A stretch of 64,000 nt of DNA from Melastoma dodecandrum (Eukaryota > Streptophyta > Magnoliopsida > Myrtales > Melastomataceae): assembly GCA_029817715.1 (NCBI GenBank), contig JARUPY010000290.1:62001-126000 (forward strand), in the 5' to 3' direction. Below the pieces are notes generated by a model. It searched no databases. It was given only the letters and a program-made list of their open reading frames with translations, and was not told the DNA's origin. Below, piece by piece: positions 35,413-47,733 of the stretch (position 1 is its first letter; each line of letters opens with the position of its first letter). Made by a program: the position numbers and the translations under genes.

Positions 35413-37859
35413 AGATCAATGAAATTGAGTTAGTTAATACGTTAGTGCCACATATTTAACCATTAATTCTTATGGCCGACGAAAGATAAATGTGATGTAT
35501 CGTCGAAAGTTTAGATTATCTGATGATATTTTTCTAATTATAGGATAGATTGAAAAAAATTGCGAAATTTATGATAAATTTGATAATTTGGCCTTTCCTT
35601 TTCTTTGAATATGATGGGTTCATCACGTCTAGATCTCGAATGTTATGATTTCCATGGTCAATATATTTTTTGGTGTGATGAGCGTGGAAAAAGATTCCCT
35701 GAGAGAGTTGTTCGATCGCTCGAAAAGGATTCAAATGAGGATTTTAAAATTGTCCTTTGAGAGTTGGATACACGAATAATGAACATATATCACTAGATTT
35801 TGAAAATTCCCCACCGTGGATTGACGGATCGACTAGATAATTTATGTCGAGAACTTGAACTATTGCGTCCAGAGCATGTTCTCATTCAACCACGACAAAT
35901 AACCATTAAGAATAGTCCACAAATACATAAGAGAAAATTCTTGAACTAAAATATTTGACCGAAAAGATAAGATCTCTCTAAACATAAAAATCTTTCCATT
36001 GATTTTTTTTAAGGGGCAAATGTTTATACAAAATAATTTTTGATGATTGTGGTATTCATTCGAAAAAAATCGATGAATAAAACAAAAGTCAGTCTATGGA
36101 ATTTGATCAAAGTGAGTAGAAGAAGATCAAATTCAAAAGATTATTAGTAATTTTGCAATTCCCTCGTCAGGTGTTAGGCGGGCTTATGTGATCCTAGGGG
36201 TGGCATCTGTTTCCACTGTTGTACAGTAATCAACGCCAGGTATCCTAAAAGCTCAAACTATTTTAAACGGATATACGTGTTCTTTATTTATTAAAGAAGT
36301 TGAAGATCTTAAAAATAATCCTCGATAAAGATTCTTTATAACTAAGATTGTTATTTGGTAAACATAGATCACACGACGACATTTTGTTTTAATTTTTTGG
36401 TAAAAAATTTTATGTATCGTTGTAATTTACTCAGCAGTGAATTTTCTGCTTATTTTTCTTAATTCTTTGACAAATAAATTTTCTTTTTGAACGAGTTGAT
36501 CACGTTAGAATTCGAAAGATTGGACCCGCCTTCTCATGTACTATATCTCTTTCTCCTTTCTTTTGCAAGTTGCTAAATCCGTGCTCCTCCTCTCGCACCC
36601 ACCATTTACTCTCTCTATCTCTCTAACATACAACTTGCCTAGAAGTGGAAACCATCACTTCAGCGTCCGCGGCGGCGTGGTTTTTCTCGTATGCTCCATT
36701 TCCACAGTCCTCCTAAACCACCCCTCACACAAGCATATCACGCACGCCATTATCAATATCAATGGGGGCTTTCTCAACAGGTTTGTTCTATTTCCAACCT
36801 GCCAAGACCATTTTCCCGGGGCGGAGGAAATCTTCTGGAAATTGAGGAATAATTTTTTTTTTTTTTTTTGGTAAAAACTTCTCCTTCCTCCAATCATTTT
36901 CAGTAGAAAAAAAAACAGAGTATAAGACTCTTTGTTGGTTCTTCTTGGGTTTATATCTAGATTCACAATTATTGGAAAGTGTAAATGTATTGGGAATTTC
37001 TTCAGGTTGGCATATTGTAGTTAGGTAGTTAGTCGGTGTTCTATTTCCAGGTGCACGAAGCGAGGAGATTACTTGAACTGCAGCTCCGAGGATGGTACAT
37101 GAAATAACAAGACAACTCCAGTGGATATTCAAAGTTTCAAGAATGGTAAAGTGATCGAGTTGAGGATTGGCGCCATCGAGATGACTCCAAGTGAGGACGG
37201 GTGACTGAGATAAGTTGATCTCACCATGAAACTATGTTTTAGCTACTATCTCAGAAAAGAGGCAAAGTTCTTGTTCTTGGACATGGGTGATAGTTATGGT
37301 AATCTAGGATGCACACTTATATTGAGGCATCAATTCCTTCATGTAAAAACAGATAAAAAACATTTTACTCAAATTCAAACGTCTTTGATTATCACCCCCT
37401 CTCAGTTTTTGTCGACACAGTGATCTGCCTGCCGCTCTCTGTTTACGTGGTTTGTTAATTTCACGAACCATGTATTCGTATTAAATATTTCCAAGAATCA
37501 CATTGTCCACGTATATCAGAGTCTGCCCTGCTTAAAACTTGTACGAACTCTTATGTTTGTAAGGCAAAGGTTCGAGCTTAAAGAAGACACATACGATGTC
37601 CAACTCCGAGTATCATCTGCAGCAGCAGTTGCGGAATATGCTTAAGGGTTCTGGTACAGTAAAAGAAGCTGGTTTATTATCGAACCGCCTCCGATGACCC
37701 CAGAGATCAACAAGGCCTTTGTCCCTCATGATGGTTTTAAAAAAAAAAGCTAACAAAATCTTGGGATCACAATCTCCCACACATCACAGCAATGTCTTGC
37801 TCGATAGAAAAGCAATAAAGATCAGGTTCCGTTGGTGCCGCATGGGGAATTTCAAAGTC
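35413..37859. other. Intergenic DNA before the ACP gene
   Basis: Mostly AT-rich and non-coding. Around 36536-37215 and 37560-37735 there are plus-strand stretches with coding-like composition and a few splice-like signals, but stops are frequent and I recognise no family. They may be gene relics. The last approximately 100 bases hold the 3' untranslated region of the acyl carrier protein gene. Confidence 0.4.
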
Positions 37860-38721
37860 TCAGGCTGACGCCTTGACCTTCTCGATTAGGTCCGCCGCTT
37901 CCTGCACGGTGGAGATGTTCTCAGCACCTCCTTCGCTGATCGAGACGCTGAACTTCTCCTCCAAGGCCATCATGATCTCTACCTGCACATGACAGAAGAA
38001 GGAAGAAACCATTGTTTCCCATCCATTAACAACAGTGAACCAACAAGATTGAACGGCCGATATCTTGTAACCATTCCTTTTGAAGAAAGGTACGTACAAT
38101 GTCAAGGGAATCAGCACCGAGGTCCGCAAACTTGGTGTCAGGAGTGACGGTGCTCTCATCAATGGAGAGCTGTTTGGCAATAATCCCCTGAACATCCTTA
38201 ACTGTTTCAGGTCCGGCCTGCATGATATGAAAAAGCATCAAATAAAGAGAACACATCCTACCTTCTAGCCTAGGGGACCAATCAACGAGACACAGAGTTG
38301 GCAGCGGACACGACAATTTTACCGAGGAGCAGGAAATCACGGTCTTGGAATATCTCGGGGCGACTGGAGAGACTCCTTTCGCAAGCTTCGTGATCTGGAT
38401 CTTACCGAGCCTTAGCCCATTGCCCTGCAAACGAAACAGAGAACCCAAATTTTGCCAGCACGATCGGAATACTAAAAAGCCGACCGCCCCCAAAGGAGCA
38501 CGCACTCACACAAGAGATTATCATCCAGAAACCGCGTAAACAATTATCACACATTCCCTTGGCTGTCAAGCCTTTCCAGACGACAGGACAATCAAAGTCA
38601 GGAGTTGCAAACATACCATCGTGCAGGCGCTGCGGAGCCGGTTAACAGAGATCCTGGGCCTGACGGCGCAGGAGAGGGAAGCGATGGGAGAGGAAGAAGC
38701 GGACAGGATGGCGGAAGCCAT
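37860..38721 (-). CDS. Plastid acyl carrier protein (ACP)
   Basis: Four minus-strand exons (38617-38721, 38323-38424, 38098-38217, 37860-37982) join in frame to 149 residues. Exon 1 and part of exon 2 encode a Ser/Arg-rich plastid transit peptide (MASAILSASSSPIASLSC...). The mature ACP domain runs from AGPETVKDVQGIIAKQL to the C-terminal LIEKVKASA. The phosphopantetheine-attachment Ser is Ser106 in GADSLD, at 38107-38109. ACP carries growing acyl chains in type II fatty-acid synthesis in the plastid stroma. The DSL codons lie at the end of exon 3, just before intron 3, and the domain is complete. A TATA box is about 50 bases upstream of the start. Exon borders follow GT-AG (intron 2 donor GTAAAA is weak). 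Confidence 0.93.
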
Positions 38722-38773
38722 TGTATGTGTCCTTGTGGTTTGCTTCAATTGGAGTTGAGAGCGCACACACAAT

Positions 38774-38782
38774 CATATATAT
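38774..38782 (-). promoter_or_regulatory. TATA box of the ACP gene
   Basis: A TATATAT block on the minus strand lies about 53 bases upstream of the ACP start codon, which suggests a leader of roughly 20-30 bases. Confidence 0.5.
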
Positions 38783-40250
38783 TTGGTGGCCCGCATTATA
38801 CAACGACTGGCGGTTGGAGTGGTTCCAAAGTAAAGGTGGCGGTCATTACGACGCGAGTCCTTCTTCTTCCATCCTGGGATGAATATGATGTTTTTGTTCT
38901 TGTTTTTTGGGGAGGTGGATTCGGGCGGACTGTACTATGATCCGTCAATGGCATTGTCTGTTGCCTTTGGTTCCCCCCTCCATTTCATTGGCAACCAGTT
39001 TCATTTATTTATTTATTTATTTTCATGTCTCCAGCTCTAACATATAGAACAAGCATGTTTATGGAATTTAGTTGGGCCTGGCCAATTGAAAAGGTTGGGT
39101 CTAGTCTAGCCCATTGTAAATCTTTTTTTATTCTATCCTTTTCTGTCGTATATCATAAATACTTCCGTTTCTTTTTCCTCTCCGACGACGGTTTTCCCAG
39201 CGTGGGAGTTGTTAACCATAGTTTTAATGACGCACCTAAGTAACGTATTGCATATGGTCATATTATAATTGTATACTTATTTTTAGTGATGAGTTTGAGT
39301 AAAGTGTTGCGAAACCTCAATTATAATAAGTTGTACGTTTGCTACTCTACAGTAAGTTGGTACTGTAATAAGTTTAAGCAAAGTGTTGCTGAATCACGGC
39401 TAGTATGATTTATATGTTGCTGTTATCTAGTACATTGTTCCTGTTTTGTTACGTTTGCTCTTGGAAAAATGAAAAATAAATAGGCAACTCAAAATTAAAA
39501 TATTATCTTTCCAAGAAACGATTTGGAAACAATATATTTTTATTATGAAGGCTAATAATTATCTGCAACAGGTAAATGACTAATTGTCAAATAAAACAAT
39601 TTTAAATTATGATTTGACTTCAATAAATGTTCTAATAAAATTATCGCCAGACCAATTATGTATATGTATGATATTTTAATCATCTCATTCGGATGTATTA
39701 AAATTAACTAAGGGAATTTACCGTTTAAAAACTTTCCATCTCTATTGCAACGATCGTTGAGTAGGTATCTGCTCAAATTGGTCCGATCCGCTGAAATTTA
39801 AAAACAAATCAATGGGATTGCTAAATGATCCGCTCAAATTGGTCCGATCCGTTTGTATCTCGTAGACTCATTGCGGGTTATCCCCAACAGACTTATTATG
39901 GGTCCTTGCTAGGTAGACTTAATGTAGGTTGTATTTCATAGACTTGTTATGGGTAATTTCTATAAAATTCATGGTTGGTTTCATTCTGGTAAACTTACTA
40001 CAGGCTGTACGTCGCAGACTTACTATGGGCCCCACCTTGTTAGACTACCGTGGGCCATTAAAATCTAATTGGGCCCAAGATTTCCTTTGTGTTTTACAAT
40101 ACCGGCTAATAGCATGTCACCTAGATGAACTAACTTCATGTGCTTTCCATCTTTTGAGAAGCCTCGAAGTGGTTTGGGATGAAAAGACTCAAAGAAATTA
40201 GAGGTGCTAGGGATCCATGGCCTGGTTGCTTTATATATTAGCACCAAGCA
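38783..40250. other. Intergenic DNA with small repeats
   Basis: No gene is supported. There is an (ATTT)n microsatellite at about 39003-39023. A cluster of degenerate short repeats built on TAGACTTACTATGGG-like words lies at 39860-40060. Confidence 0.45.
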
Positions 40251-40254
40251 CTAT

Positions 40255-41793
40255 AGTTAAGGTGCAAGAGGCATCCGAAGCGCAAACCATCCAATCGCCC
40301 GAGGCGCAAGGTGCAATGCTCAAGGCACGTCTTAGTAATTTTAAGACACAAGTATACGAAAATATGTAATACATATGTTTTTTAATTCCAATAAGTTACT
40401 CAATGAAAACTCAAATTCCATTACATACAAATCCAAGTTCAAAAGAGTTTCATCAATCCATAACAAATTGACATCAAAAGATAACCAACTAATAATCAAC
40501 ATCTACTTCGTTATCATGAGTCTTGTCAACATAAGCACAATCATCATAACCATTATCTTCATCCACATCCCCTTCAATCTCCTCATCGACATCGGCATGG
40601 GCTCCGTCATCATCAAGCGACCTCAAATTAGTTGAACCCATGATCGTCCTCACAACTTCATCAACAACTGACGCTCTCTCTACTTCACCCCATATCAGTG
40701 TATCGCCGCTGAAAACTAAGTCAACACCTGCATCTTCTTCAATCTCGCCAATAAGTCATTCATTACATTAATCAATATCATTCATTATAGGATGAATTTC
40801 ATGACGATCATCATATCTTGCTTTCAGCTTCTGGTTGTACTTGACATAAACAAGGTCAAGTAACTTTTAATACTCAAGTTGATTCCTCTTCTTTGTGTGG
40901 ATCTAGAGGAGGATGTAAGGAATGTAGAAAAGCTCATAATAACAAATGAAAAATCTTTCACTTTAAAGATATAAATAATAAGTGACTTACATGCTCAAAT
41001 GTACTCCAATTACGCTCACATCCAGTTGCCCTACATGTCAAGCTTAAAATTCGAATGGCAAGTCGTTGAAGATTAGGAGTATCACCATCAAATAAAATTC
41101 ACTATTCCGCTGCACAAAAGATGGCTTATAAATTAAAGTTTCATCAAACAACAATAACATCAAACAAGTCAATTGAAGTAGCTACAAAGAAAGTACCCGG
41201 TGATCGTTGAGTCCTCACTTAGGTGACAATATGCGTTCCAAAATTCCCATCGCATCTCATATAATATGCTAATTCATCAGTGATTTTGTCTTGAACCTCT
41301 AGAGAAGGAATCGATCTCCATATACAATCAAACAATCATTTAGTAATCTCTCCATCGTCTAGATGAGAGGAATTTGGTTCGTAGTAAGCGGATTCAAGGC
41401 ATGTCCCGCTGCACGCAATGGATGGTGAAGCTGACAGTTCCACCTCTCATCAATGATCTTGAAGATATCCTCATATTTGTCCTCTTTTCCATTGAAAAAC
41501 TTCTGAATAGTCTCTTTGGTTATGTCCATTGCCTCATGGATTTATCCCATGGCTGGCTTCTTCTCATTATCCACGAATTGGAGAACCATCACCAGCGGAC
41601 CCATCACCTTGAGAGCGTACAACACACTATTTCAAAATGTCGTCTGCAACACAGTTGCATACGCCCTTTTCCCTTTCGCCGTCTTCGACAACTTGTTACC
41701 ATACCCTTCTTATGATCCAAACATCCTTCTCAAGTTACATTTCAACAAATGAAGCTCTACAACATGTGAAACTCGTTGTAAACCTGGTGATGC
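40255..41793 (-). pseudogene. hAT-family transposase remnant
   Basis: On the minus strand, broken frames give LRRMFGS...LSKTAKGKRAYATVLQTTFW, then VMGPLVMVLQFVDNEKKPAMG, EAMDITKETIQKFF, IFKIIDERWNCQLHHPL and HALNP (41370-41760). Further on comes the C-terminal dimerisation block TPNLQRLAIRILSL...GCERNWSTFEH (about 40997-41095). This is the order of plant hAT transposases (DUF659 region then hAT dimerisation domain). Stops occur throughout. The GAGGCGCAAGGTGCAATG-type DNA at 40260-40330 resembles hAT terminal DNA. The N-terminal part appears lost at about 41790. Confidence 0.72.
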
Positions 41794-41794
41794 C

Positions 41795-43690
41795 ATGTTC
41801 AACATTCTCATGCATATTAGAGTTAGTAGCATTCTCTCTAAAGAGACTTTCCAGGCCTCCCTTGTTCTTCTTAGAGAGATGACTAAGGTTCGTCATATGG
41901 TATTTCAGTCAGAAACCACCACGAGCCACGCTACAGAGTTATTTTCTGTTCAATGGGCAATTGCTTTTCATGAGCTGAGGAAGAAAATGCTTTTTCTTGA
42001 TATTTCTCAGGAACCAGATCTTCACCTCACCACATAGATGATGTTGAAGATTGGTCAGAAACAAATAAGTACGCATCCTTATCTTTTGTCTCTATATCTT
42101 ATATGTTACGGAACGATTTCTACTTCTCAGTTCCCATAACTAATTCAAGAGGATCCTCTCCCGACTACAGTCCTCTCCCGTCTTTTGGCCGTATGACTCG
42201 TTCCCGTCGTCTAGGCGCAGCCCCCGCTACTAAAGGCAAACAAGAGGCCAAGAAAAAGAAGGTTTCCAAGAAAAATACTCCTCCGATCCTTGAGAATTCC
42301 GACTCTGAAGAAGAAACCCTGTCAGTTGCTTTTAAGCAACGTAGGCTTATTTCCACCAGTGACCCTGATGTCAAAGATCCTCCTCCAGCTGACACCTTGG
42401 CCTTTGGGTCTTCTTCCAAGAATGTTGACATTCCTGCACAGGACAAAGACGCAGAAACGTCGCCTTCCTAGGTATATCATAGTCTACACTTTTCTCAAAC
42501 TACTGGCTCTTTGACTATGTTCTTAAACTCTTGCTTTCAGAGAGATGAAATCCAAGAAACAGATCCTGACCCTTCTGAACTTCCTGTTGAAGAATCGGAT
42601 AACCCTTCAATAGGCTCCGATATTGGAGATGTAAGTATTTCTTTTTATGCTAAATTTCTGCTAGTCGTTCCTGACTGATCACCCCTTACTACAGGGACCA
42701 AATCTCTTAGGAATGATCACTGCTGAGTCTATAGTTTTCCTGGTGCCAAATGATGAGGTAATTGATGAATCTGCCACTCATTTTTCTAACTTCTTTCATA
42801 TATAACTGGTTGTTACCCCTTGTTGCATATTGACCCCCCCTAAAAGTCCGGGCCAAGGGATACCCCCTGATGAGTCTACCGCAGTTGCAGAGGTGATTAA
42901 AGCTGCTAAGCAAGAGGCTTCCGGCACTACAGATGTTAATCCTGGTGCTGTTGAGGCTGTGTTGGCTGTAAGTCCAATTGATGTATTCCCCAGTTTACCA
43001 TCAGGTGAGAAATCCCTTGGCGCATCAGGGAAGGGTCCTTCAGGCACCAAAGAACCTTAGCTCAGTGAGATTGATCAGCTGTGGAAGAATATTGATCAGA
43101 TCGGTGACCTCCTCCGCCTTAATATATTTTCTGAGGAGGAATTTAAGACCCTCCAAACCTGTGTGCAGGCGATTGAGGATTCACCTAAGGTGACTGATGA
43201 AATGCTTGCAGCCTACTTGAGTTTTAGGGACCAATTCTAGACTGAGTGGTCTGCCTACATGGCGGATCTCGACACACTCAGTGATGCCGAAGCCAAAATC
43301 AGGGATATCAAGAACTCTTAAGTCGCAACAGCAGTTATGTCCAACTTCTTCACCAGCAGAAAGCCGACCTGTCTTCCCAGCTAACAGAAGTGGAGAACCG
43401 AATTTCCCAACTCCTGGCCCTGAAGAACGACCTTACGGACTGAGTTGTTATTATCGACTCACTGTTAGCTGACCAGGTCGCTCATGATTCCTCTAAGGAT
43501 CGAGAAGATCTAATATCTTGGTTCCATCGACGGAACGAGATCATCATGAAGCGGACCAAGAAGATGGTCCTACCTACGCTTTTCGCGAATGCTGCACACT
43601 CCATGACCAGATCCCGAATTCCAAAAACTGAGAATTGTCCTCCCTTTTGGGAAAAACTAACTCTTCCTTTTTTTAGCGCTGCTGTTTCCA
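41795..43690 (+). pseudogene. Antisense accessory ORF region of the Tat-like element
   Basis: Plus-strand frames (41795-42037, 42103-42471, 42830-43060 and following DNA to about 43690) look like exons of one gene. They encode a globular part, a Lys/Ser/Glu-rich linker (TRSRRLG, KQEAKKKKVSKK, DSDSEEE-type text) and a predicted coiled coil (IDQLWKNIDQIGDLL to YMADLDTLSDAEAKIRDIK) with stops. The architecture parallels the antisense gene at 51191-54083. It lies after integrase and opposite to the retroelement, where Tat elements carry antisense ORFs. The function is unknown. Confidence 0.45.
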
Positions 43691-43839
43691 TCTTAGTGGC
43701 TGGTTAATTTTTGCTGAATTGTTGCCAGCTAATCGCATTATTAGCCTTTGTCTGGGTTTACCTTTGGGCAATTGGTTTCCAAATGCCTCAGAATCGTTCT
43801 CTCAAAACCTTTTTATGGGATTCCCAATTAGTTTTCGTA

Positions 43840-44050
43840 TAGAGTTTTAAGTACTTACCATTGATCTTCAACGGTTGTTTGACCCCTTTAATAGTCGACA
43901 GTCTATAGCTATTCGTTGAGTAAGTTTCGCTCACCTGATATGGTCCTTCCCATTCTTTCTTTCAATTTTTTTAAATTTGGTCCACCGCGATAAGGAAAAA
44001 TATTTTTACCTAGGTCGTCTTCGAATTTTCAAACCAAACACGTCGTTAAT
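43840..44050 (-). pseudogene. Integrase C-terminal fragment
   Basis: The minus strand encodes EWEGPYQVSETYSTNSYRL followed by LKINGKYLK, the usual C-terminal end of plant Ty3 integrases (W-E-G-P-Y-x-V ... N-x-x-x-L-K). Stops lie upstream of it. Confidence 0.7.
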
Positions 44051-44190
44051 GTTTGAAATGCTAATCCCATGGAAGAACATATTAGTGGAGGTTACGTAAT
44101 GAGCGTTACTTAGATTAGGTATTTGTGATAGATATGCCTCATATTTATATTCTCTTCTTCTCTTTATATGTTGTGTGAAATGAAAATCAC

Positions 44191-44245
44191 AAGGAATAAT
44201 TATAATGTGCCAAACTTAGCATAAGGAATAATTATAATGTGCCAA
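44191..44245. repeat. Short tandem repeat, 32-bp period
   Basis: The 23-base word starting AAGGAATAATTATAATG occurs twice, at 44191 and 44223, within the degraded pol region. Confidence 0.85.
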
Positions 44246-44624
44246 CGGCAACACATTTATTGTGGCTCCATTATCGATGAGAACCCTGCTCACAAGGGCA
44301 CCGTCAAAGGTAGCGGTAATATATAAAGAATGCATGTGTTGCTTCATAGTGTTGGATTTCTAAACCAATGTAATGGGAACCAAGCGGACAGTCTGCCATA
44401 TAAGGGAGAGGAATCTTACCTCTCGCTGGTGTCTCTTTACAATTAATCTCGAAGTCTGCAGGTAAGGTGAGGGCATTACAACTCACCACCGGCTTTCCTT
44501 CACCTTCACAATCACTTGGTGCACTACTCCGGAGGGAGTTATAATCAAAGCTTGAACTTGGCTCTTCTGAATAGTCCGTAGATTCGACGCGTTCTAGTTC
44601 AGCTTTCAATTCCTTCATGGTCAC
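44235..44624 (-). pseudogene. Aspartic protease region of the Tat-like element
   Basis: A minus-strand frame to about 44304 leads, after a frame change, into TATFDGALVSRVLIDNGAT followed by INVLPL. The D-N-G-A motif replaces the usual D-x-G of retropepsins of this lineage (V/I-D-x-G-S/A). It is a remnant. Confidence 0.6.
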
Positions 44625-45588
44625 CTTGGTGGGGGGAGTAACTCTCGAAGGAGTAGGCCTGGGCCTTTTGATGACCTGACTTAGACGCCTCTCCCTTCTC
44701 TTGCGATTTCCTCTTGGCAGTAAATGCGTTTTGCCAGTAGCTTTCTGTCAATGTTTTGAAGGATTATTCACTTTAACCATTCTTGGTTCCTTAGAACCAA
44801 GCGAAAATTGACTTACTTCCACGAAGTCTCAAGAAATTAGGTCATATCCAGTGATTGCGCCGACCGGTACCTGTTGTGACCGAGGATGATGGTTAGTTTC
44901 GTTTGTACCTGGAGGTGCTGAGTGAGTCGACTGGACGATTGTCGTCCCTTCCAATGACATGTCTACCAGCTTGAGGAAGTAGTTGACACAGTAGAGGGTG
45001 AACAGTTGCGAAATCAGGATCTTGTTCTGGGCTATCAGCTTGCATTTCTGACAGAGCATCTTTTCTTCCAGGAACTGAGCTATTGGTAGACCTGCACGAA
45101 TGGCCTGCACATCTACTTTGGGTGGACCTGCACTAGTAACTTGGTGGGGCACTTAGGGGTGTTTGCCTTGCTGGTTCCTCCGAGTCGTGACTCATCGGTA
45201 AAGTCCCTCTTATCTGCTTCATGCCCTGTTCCTTGCTGGACCCGACCGTCATCAAAGTTGAGCTGGCGGTTGGGTCGCTCGAGGATGCGAAGCTGTTGGC
45301 CAACGATTTCCCTGGTCCTCCCGCGGCCATGAGGACCGCCTCGCCCTCCTCGAATGGCAGGTCTTTGATCCATTCCCGGGGGACTTCTAATGAGAGTTTG
45401 TCTCTTCTACAGGCTAGTGGGAGCAAAGCGCGATGCAGGGGAAACTATTCCCAAAGCCACTTCCTCAAGCGGGATAAGTCATACCAGGTGTCCCATTGGT
45501 TGTTCTGCAGATACTTTCTAAAGGTATGGCACATGTCCATGGTGTGTGTCGTCCATGTGCCACCAACACATGTCGTCAGCAATCTTTT

Positions 45589-47123
45589 TTACCGGCCAAG
45601 TGATTGCTTCGTCAGCAATCGACGGAGCAAAGCATTCGCGACGATGGTCTCCCATGGGGTCTTTGTCTCCTGCAAGGATATATTAGAGTTAGTTTCTATT
45701 ATGTTGACATCAGCATAAAAAATGTCAAATGTATGGATGGCAATTTCATCATCGAAAGATTTATCATCAACCATAGTAACTTCGTCTACTTCAGGAATAC
45801 ACAATTCTTTCGACTCTATAAGATCCTGAATTATGTTCCTGAACGAAATACAATCCTTAGTCGTATGCGTAAATGACCCGTGCCATTTGCAATAATTCCT
45901 ACCTTTCTCTCTTTCGGTCTGAGGCACCTTATGGCCTGTCTTTAGCCTGATTCGTTTTCGTTTGAGAAGTCAGTCAAAGATCGCATCCGCTTTGTCTACA
46001 TCAAATGAATATTTCCTTTCTTCACCGGATTTATGGGATCCATTAGCCTTTGAGTTTTTCCTCGCCAGTGGATCGCAAACGATGGCATCTCCTTTTACAA
46101 ACTCAGCCATATCTACCTCAAAACCATTAGTTTCCACCTGGTACGCCCTGGTAGACTGAGCCTCTTCCATTAATAGTTGATGATATTCAGTTGCTCTCCT
46201 GGCAAAATCATAAAGATCGCTGAAACGTTCCCCTTGTAAATTCTTTCCAAGAGGGATCGTTAGCGGGTTTAACGCGACCATCAGCTGATCTCTTTCAGGA
46301 ATGTCGAGTCTACATCGGAGCAATGCCTTGCGTAAGCGCATTAGGAATTTCCCAGGGTGCTCGCCGGCCGCTTGCCTTAATCGCATTACTTCAAATATCG
46401 ACATAGGCGTGTCAAGGCGAGCGAACGCTTTCATGAATATAGACTGCATTTCAGCCCACGATGCTAGTGATCCTGGGGGCAAACTCGCATACCAGGTAAA
46501 CGCATCCCCTCGTAAGTGAATTCGAAAACAGTTTTAACTTCCAAAAGTCATTACCAGCAGCATCTATAGCCTGATGGGTAAAATGGGCTCATTTCATCTT
46601 CTCCCGAAAAACGGGTGAAATCGGAGACCCGATACCCTCTGGGCAAGGGAAAATCCCTATCGAAATACGCCAGGTACGAGTTCCTGTAAAAGCACTGGTC
46701 GTCTTGCCTGACAGTCTCGGGCACCATCTGTTCTACCAGCTGAACAACTACTTCTCTCAGGTTTTGTGGACCAGGTTGGTTTAACCCTCCATGACTCGTC
46801 AGCACGGTAGGTTCCTGAATCGGTCCCTCGGTGGGGTACACAAATTGCTCACCCGCGTGGGGCGGTTGCTTTTTGACCGGAGCCTTAGCGTAAAAACATT
46901 CCTCGGGTGGTGGGACTATCCGGTTGGTTGCCGAGGCCGAGTTTTCCCCTTGTGGTACCTCGTCCATAGGTGCCTTCCCGTGACGGCGAGGAGGGGCATA
47001 ATCTGCATTTCTATTTACTTCGCCCTGTACCTCACTATCTTCGTCAACCGGGTTCACTGGATACATGGCGTCCGGCCTATAAGGCATGGGAGACCGAGAA
47101 GAAGAAAGTCCAAAAGTCGGCAT
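45589..47123 (-). pseudogene. Gag of the Tat-like element
   Basis: Minus-strand frames at 47123-46551, 46482-45970 and 45927-45589 form a gag. A Pro-rich N-terminus is followed by a capsid-like region (SWAEMQSIFMKAFARLDTP, LRKALLRCRLDIPERDQL) and a YCKWHGSFTHTTKDC block followed by FRNIIQDLIE. The last is the typical Y-C-x-x-H-x-x-x-x-H-x-x-x-x-C motif of Tat/Athila-lineage gag. Frame breaks separate the parts. Confidence 0.8.
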
Positions 47124-47714
47124 CCTCTCTCAATGATACGAATCTGCATTGCCTTGATTGGTATTACTCCAAAGATCGTCCTTGTAGAACGACATGGTTT
47201 GCTTCCCAGTAGCTGCTCGGCGAGCGTCTCCCATGAAAGAGTTATCCCTGTCGACAAGATCGCTTGTTTTTTGGGTTAGAGGTCGGCTTACTTCAGCCTT
47301 TCATCATTTCTCGTATCTGAGCCATTAATTCAGAACCATGGCACAGATTTCCTTCGTGCAACCCGGCGATATGCCTGTCTATGCTTATCTGCATATTTTG
47401 CACGTTTTCATGCATATTCCGCATGTCTCACAATTCTCCTTGTATGCTCAGTAGATTCCCATGCAAATCCCCATGTTTCTCTTCATATCGTTGAATTCTT
47501 TATGAAACTCAAGCCTTGATATGAACTCAGAAGGGGTATGCGTTACCACAGGGGGCTGAGTAGTCTCTACATGGCTCTCTTGAACCGTATTCTCGTCACC
47601 TACGGTTTCTGCCACTCCCTAGTTTTCCCTAACTAATGGAGGGGGTGGAGGATTCAGAGCACCTACACTCCCGGTATTCCTTCCCATTTTAAATGGTGAA
47701 TTTATTCGACTCTC

Positions 47715-47731
47715 ACTGTGGTCGCCAAAAA
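47715..47731 (-). promoter_or_regulatory. Arg-type primer-binding site of the Tat-like element
   Basis: The minus strand reads TTTTTGGCGACCACAGTGAG a few bases inside the LTR end. TGGCGACC... is related to the TGGCGACTCCGCTGGGGA site at 31581. Confidence 0.55.
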
Positions 47732-47733
47732 CG

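Noticed and set aside
36536..37215. Possible plus-strand multi-exon gene
   Set aside because: No family is recognisable, stops are frequent and splice signals are inconsistent. It is recorded only as possible gene relics.
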